In this document: one piece after another, positions 5,534 to 5,552 of the stretch | Layout of the letters: each line of letters starts with the position of its first letter | How positions within the stretch are numbered: the first letter of the stretch is position 1 | Origin: Rhodospirillales bacterium | GTDB taxonomy: Bacteria > Pseudomonadota > Alphaproteobacteria > Micavibrionales > UBA2020 | Assembly: GCA_023266795.1 (NCBI GenBank) | Contig: JAHFPI010000128.1 | Location: forward strand, 1 to 5,552 | Direction of reading: 5' to 3' | Length of the DNA: 5,552 bases | Translations under genes and position numbers: made by a program | Notes under the pieces: model-generated | Told to the model about the DNA's origin: nothing | Database searches by the model: none | Seen by the model: the letters and a program-made list of their open reading frames with translations, nothing else

Positions 5534-5552
5534 ATGAGTAAACAGCATGGAC
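5534..5552 (+). CDS. Possible start of a gene cut by the right window edge
   Basis: ATG at 5534 opens a frame (M S K Q H G) that runs to the edge after about 200 bases without a gene. Only six codons are visible and there is no good ribosome site, so neither existence nor identity is established. A glutaredoxin gene often follows comF in alphaproteobacteria, but these residues do not look like a glutaredoxin N-terminus. Confidence 0.2.

Noticed and set aside
1..5552. tRNA or rRNA genes
   Set aside because: No cloverleaf with conserved T-loop and no rRNA-like segment was seen; the gene-free stretches are short and accounted for by repeats and hairpins.

Overview
The window looks like a piece of an alphaproteobacterial chromosome of moderately high GC. 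This rests on gene content and order. A class II fumarase is followed by a small ribbon-helix-helix protein, and an NDUFAF5-type methyltransferase lies close to, and divergent from, a ComF-type phosphoribosyltransferase. From memory, both are common alphaproteobacterial neighbourhoods. No genus can be named from the sequence alone.

Layout from left to right. (1) Bases 1-781, plus strand: the C-terminal part of fumC, cut by the window edge, overlaps a 77-residue ribbon-helix-helix gene. (2) Bases 771-843: a long inverted repeat built on a GAGCGAAGCGAA core. It sits between convergent genes and supplies the stop codon of the ribbon-helix-helix gene. (3) Bases 851-4449, minus strand: a two-gene operon with a 4-base overlap. 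The first gene encodes an unusual 904-residue protein with an N-terminal SAM methyltransferase domain and a long, mostly unassigned remainder. I read part of that remainder as two degenerate Nudix-like folds. The second gene encodes an NDUFAF5-family protein. (4) Bases 4450-4566: a compact divergent promoter region. (5) Bases 4567-5325, plus strand: comF. (6) Bases 5326-5533: no gene, but structured DNA. It holds two consecutive hairpins, a single arm of the same GAGCGAAGCGAA repeat and a 16-bp palindrome just before a possible gene start at the right edge.

Functionally the known genes are housekeeping: TCA cycle (fumC), respiratory complex I maturation by homology (NDUFAF5-like) and DNA uptake or a related PRTase role (comF). 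The least explained item is the 904-residue protein. It is translationally coupled to the NDUFAF5-like gene and sits between that gene and comF, so it may act in the same process or be a lineage-specific addition.
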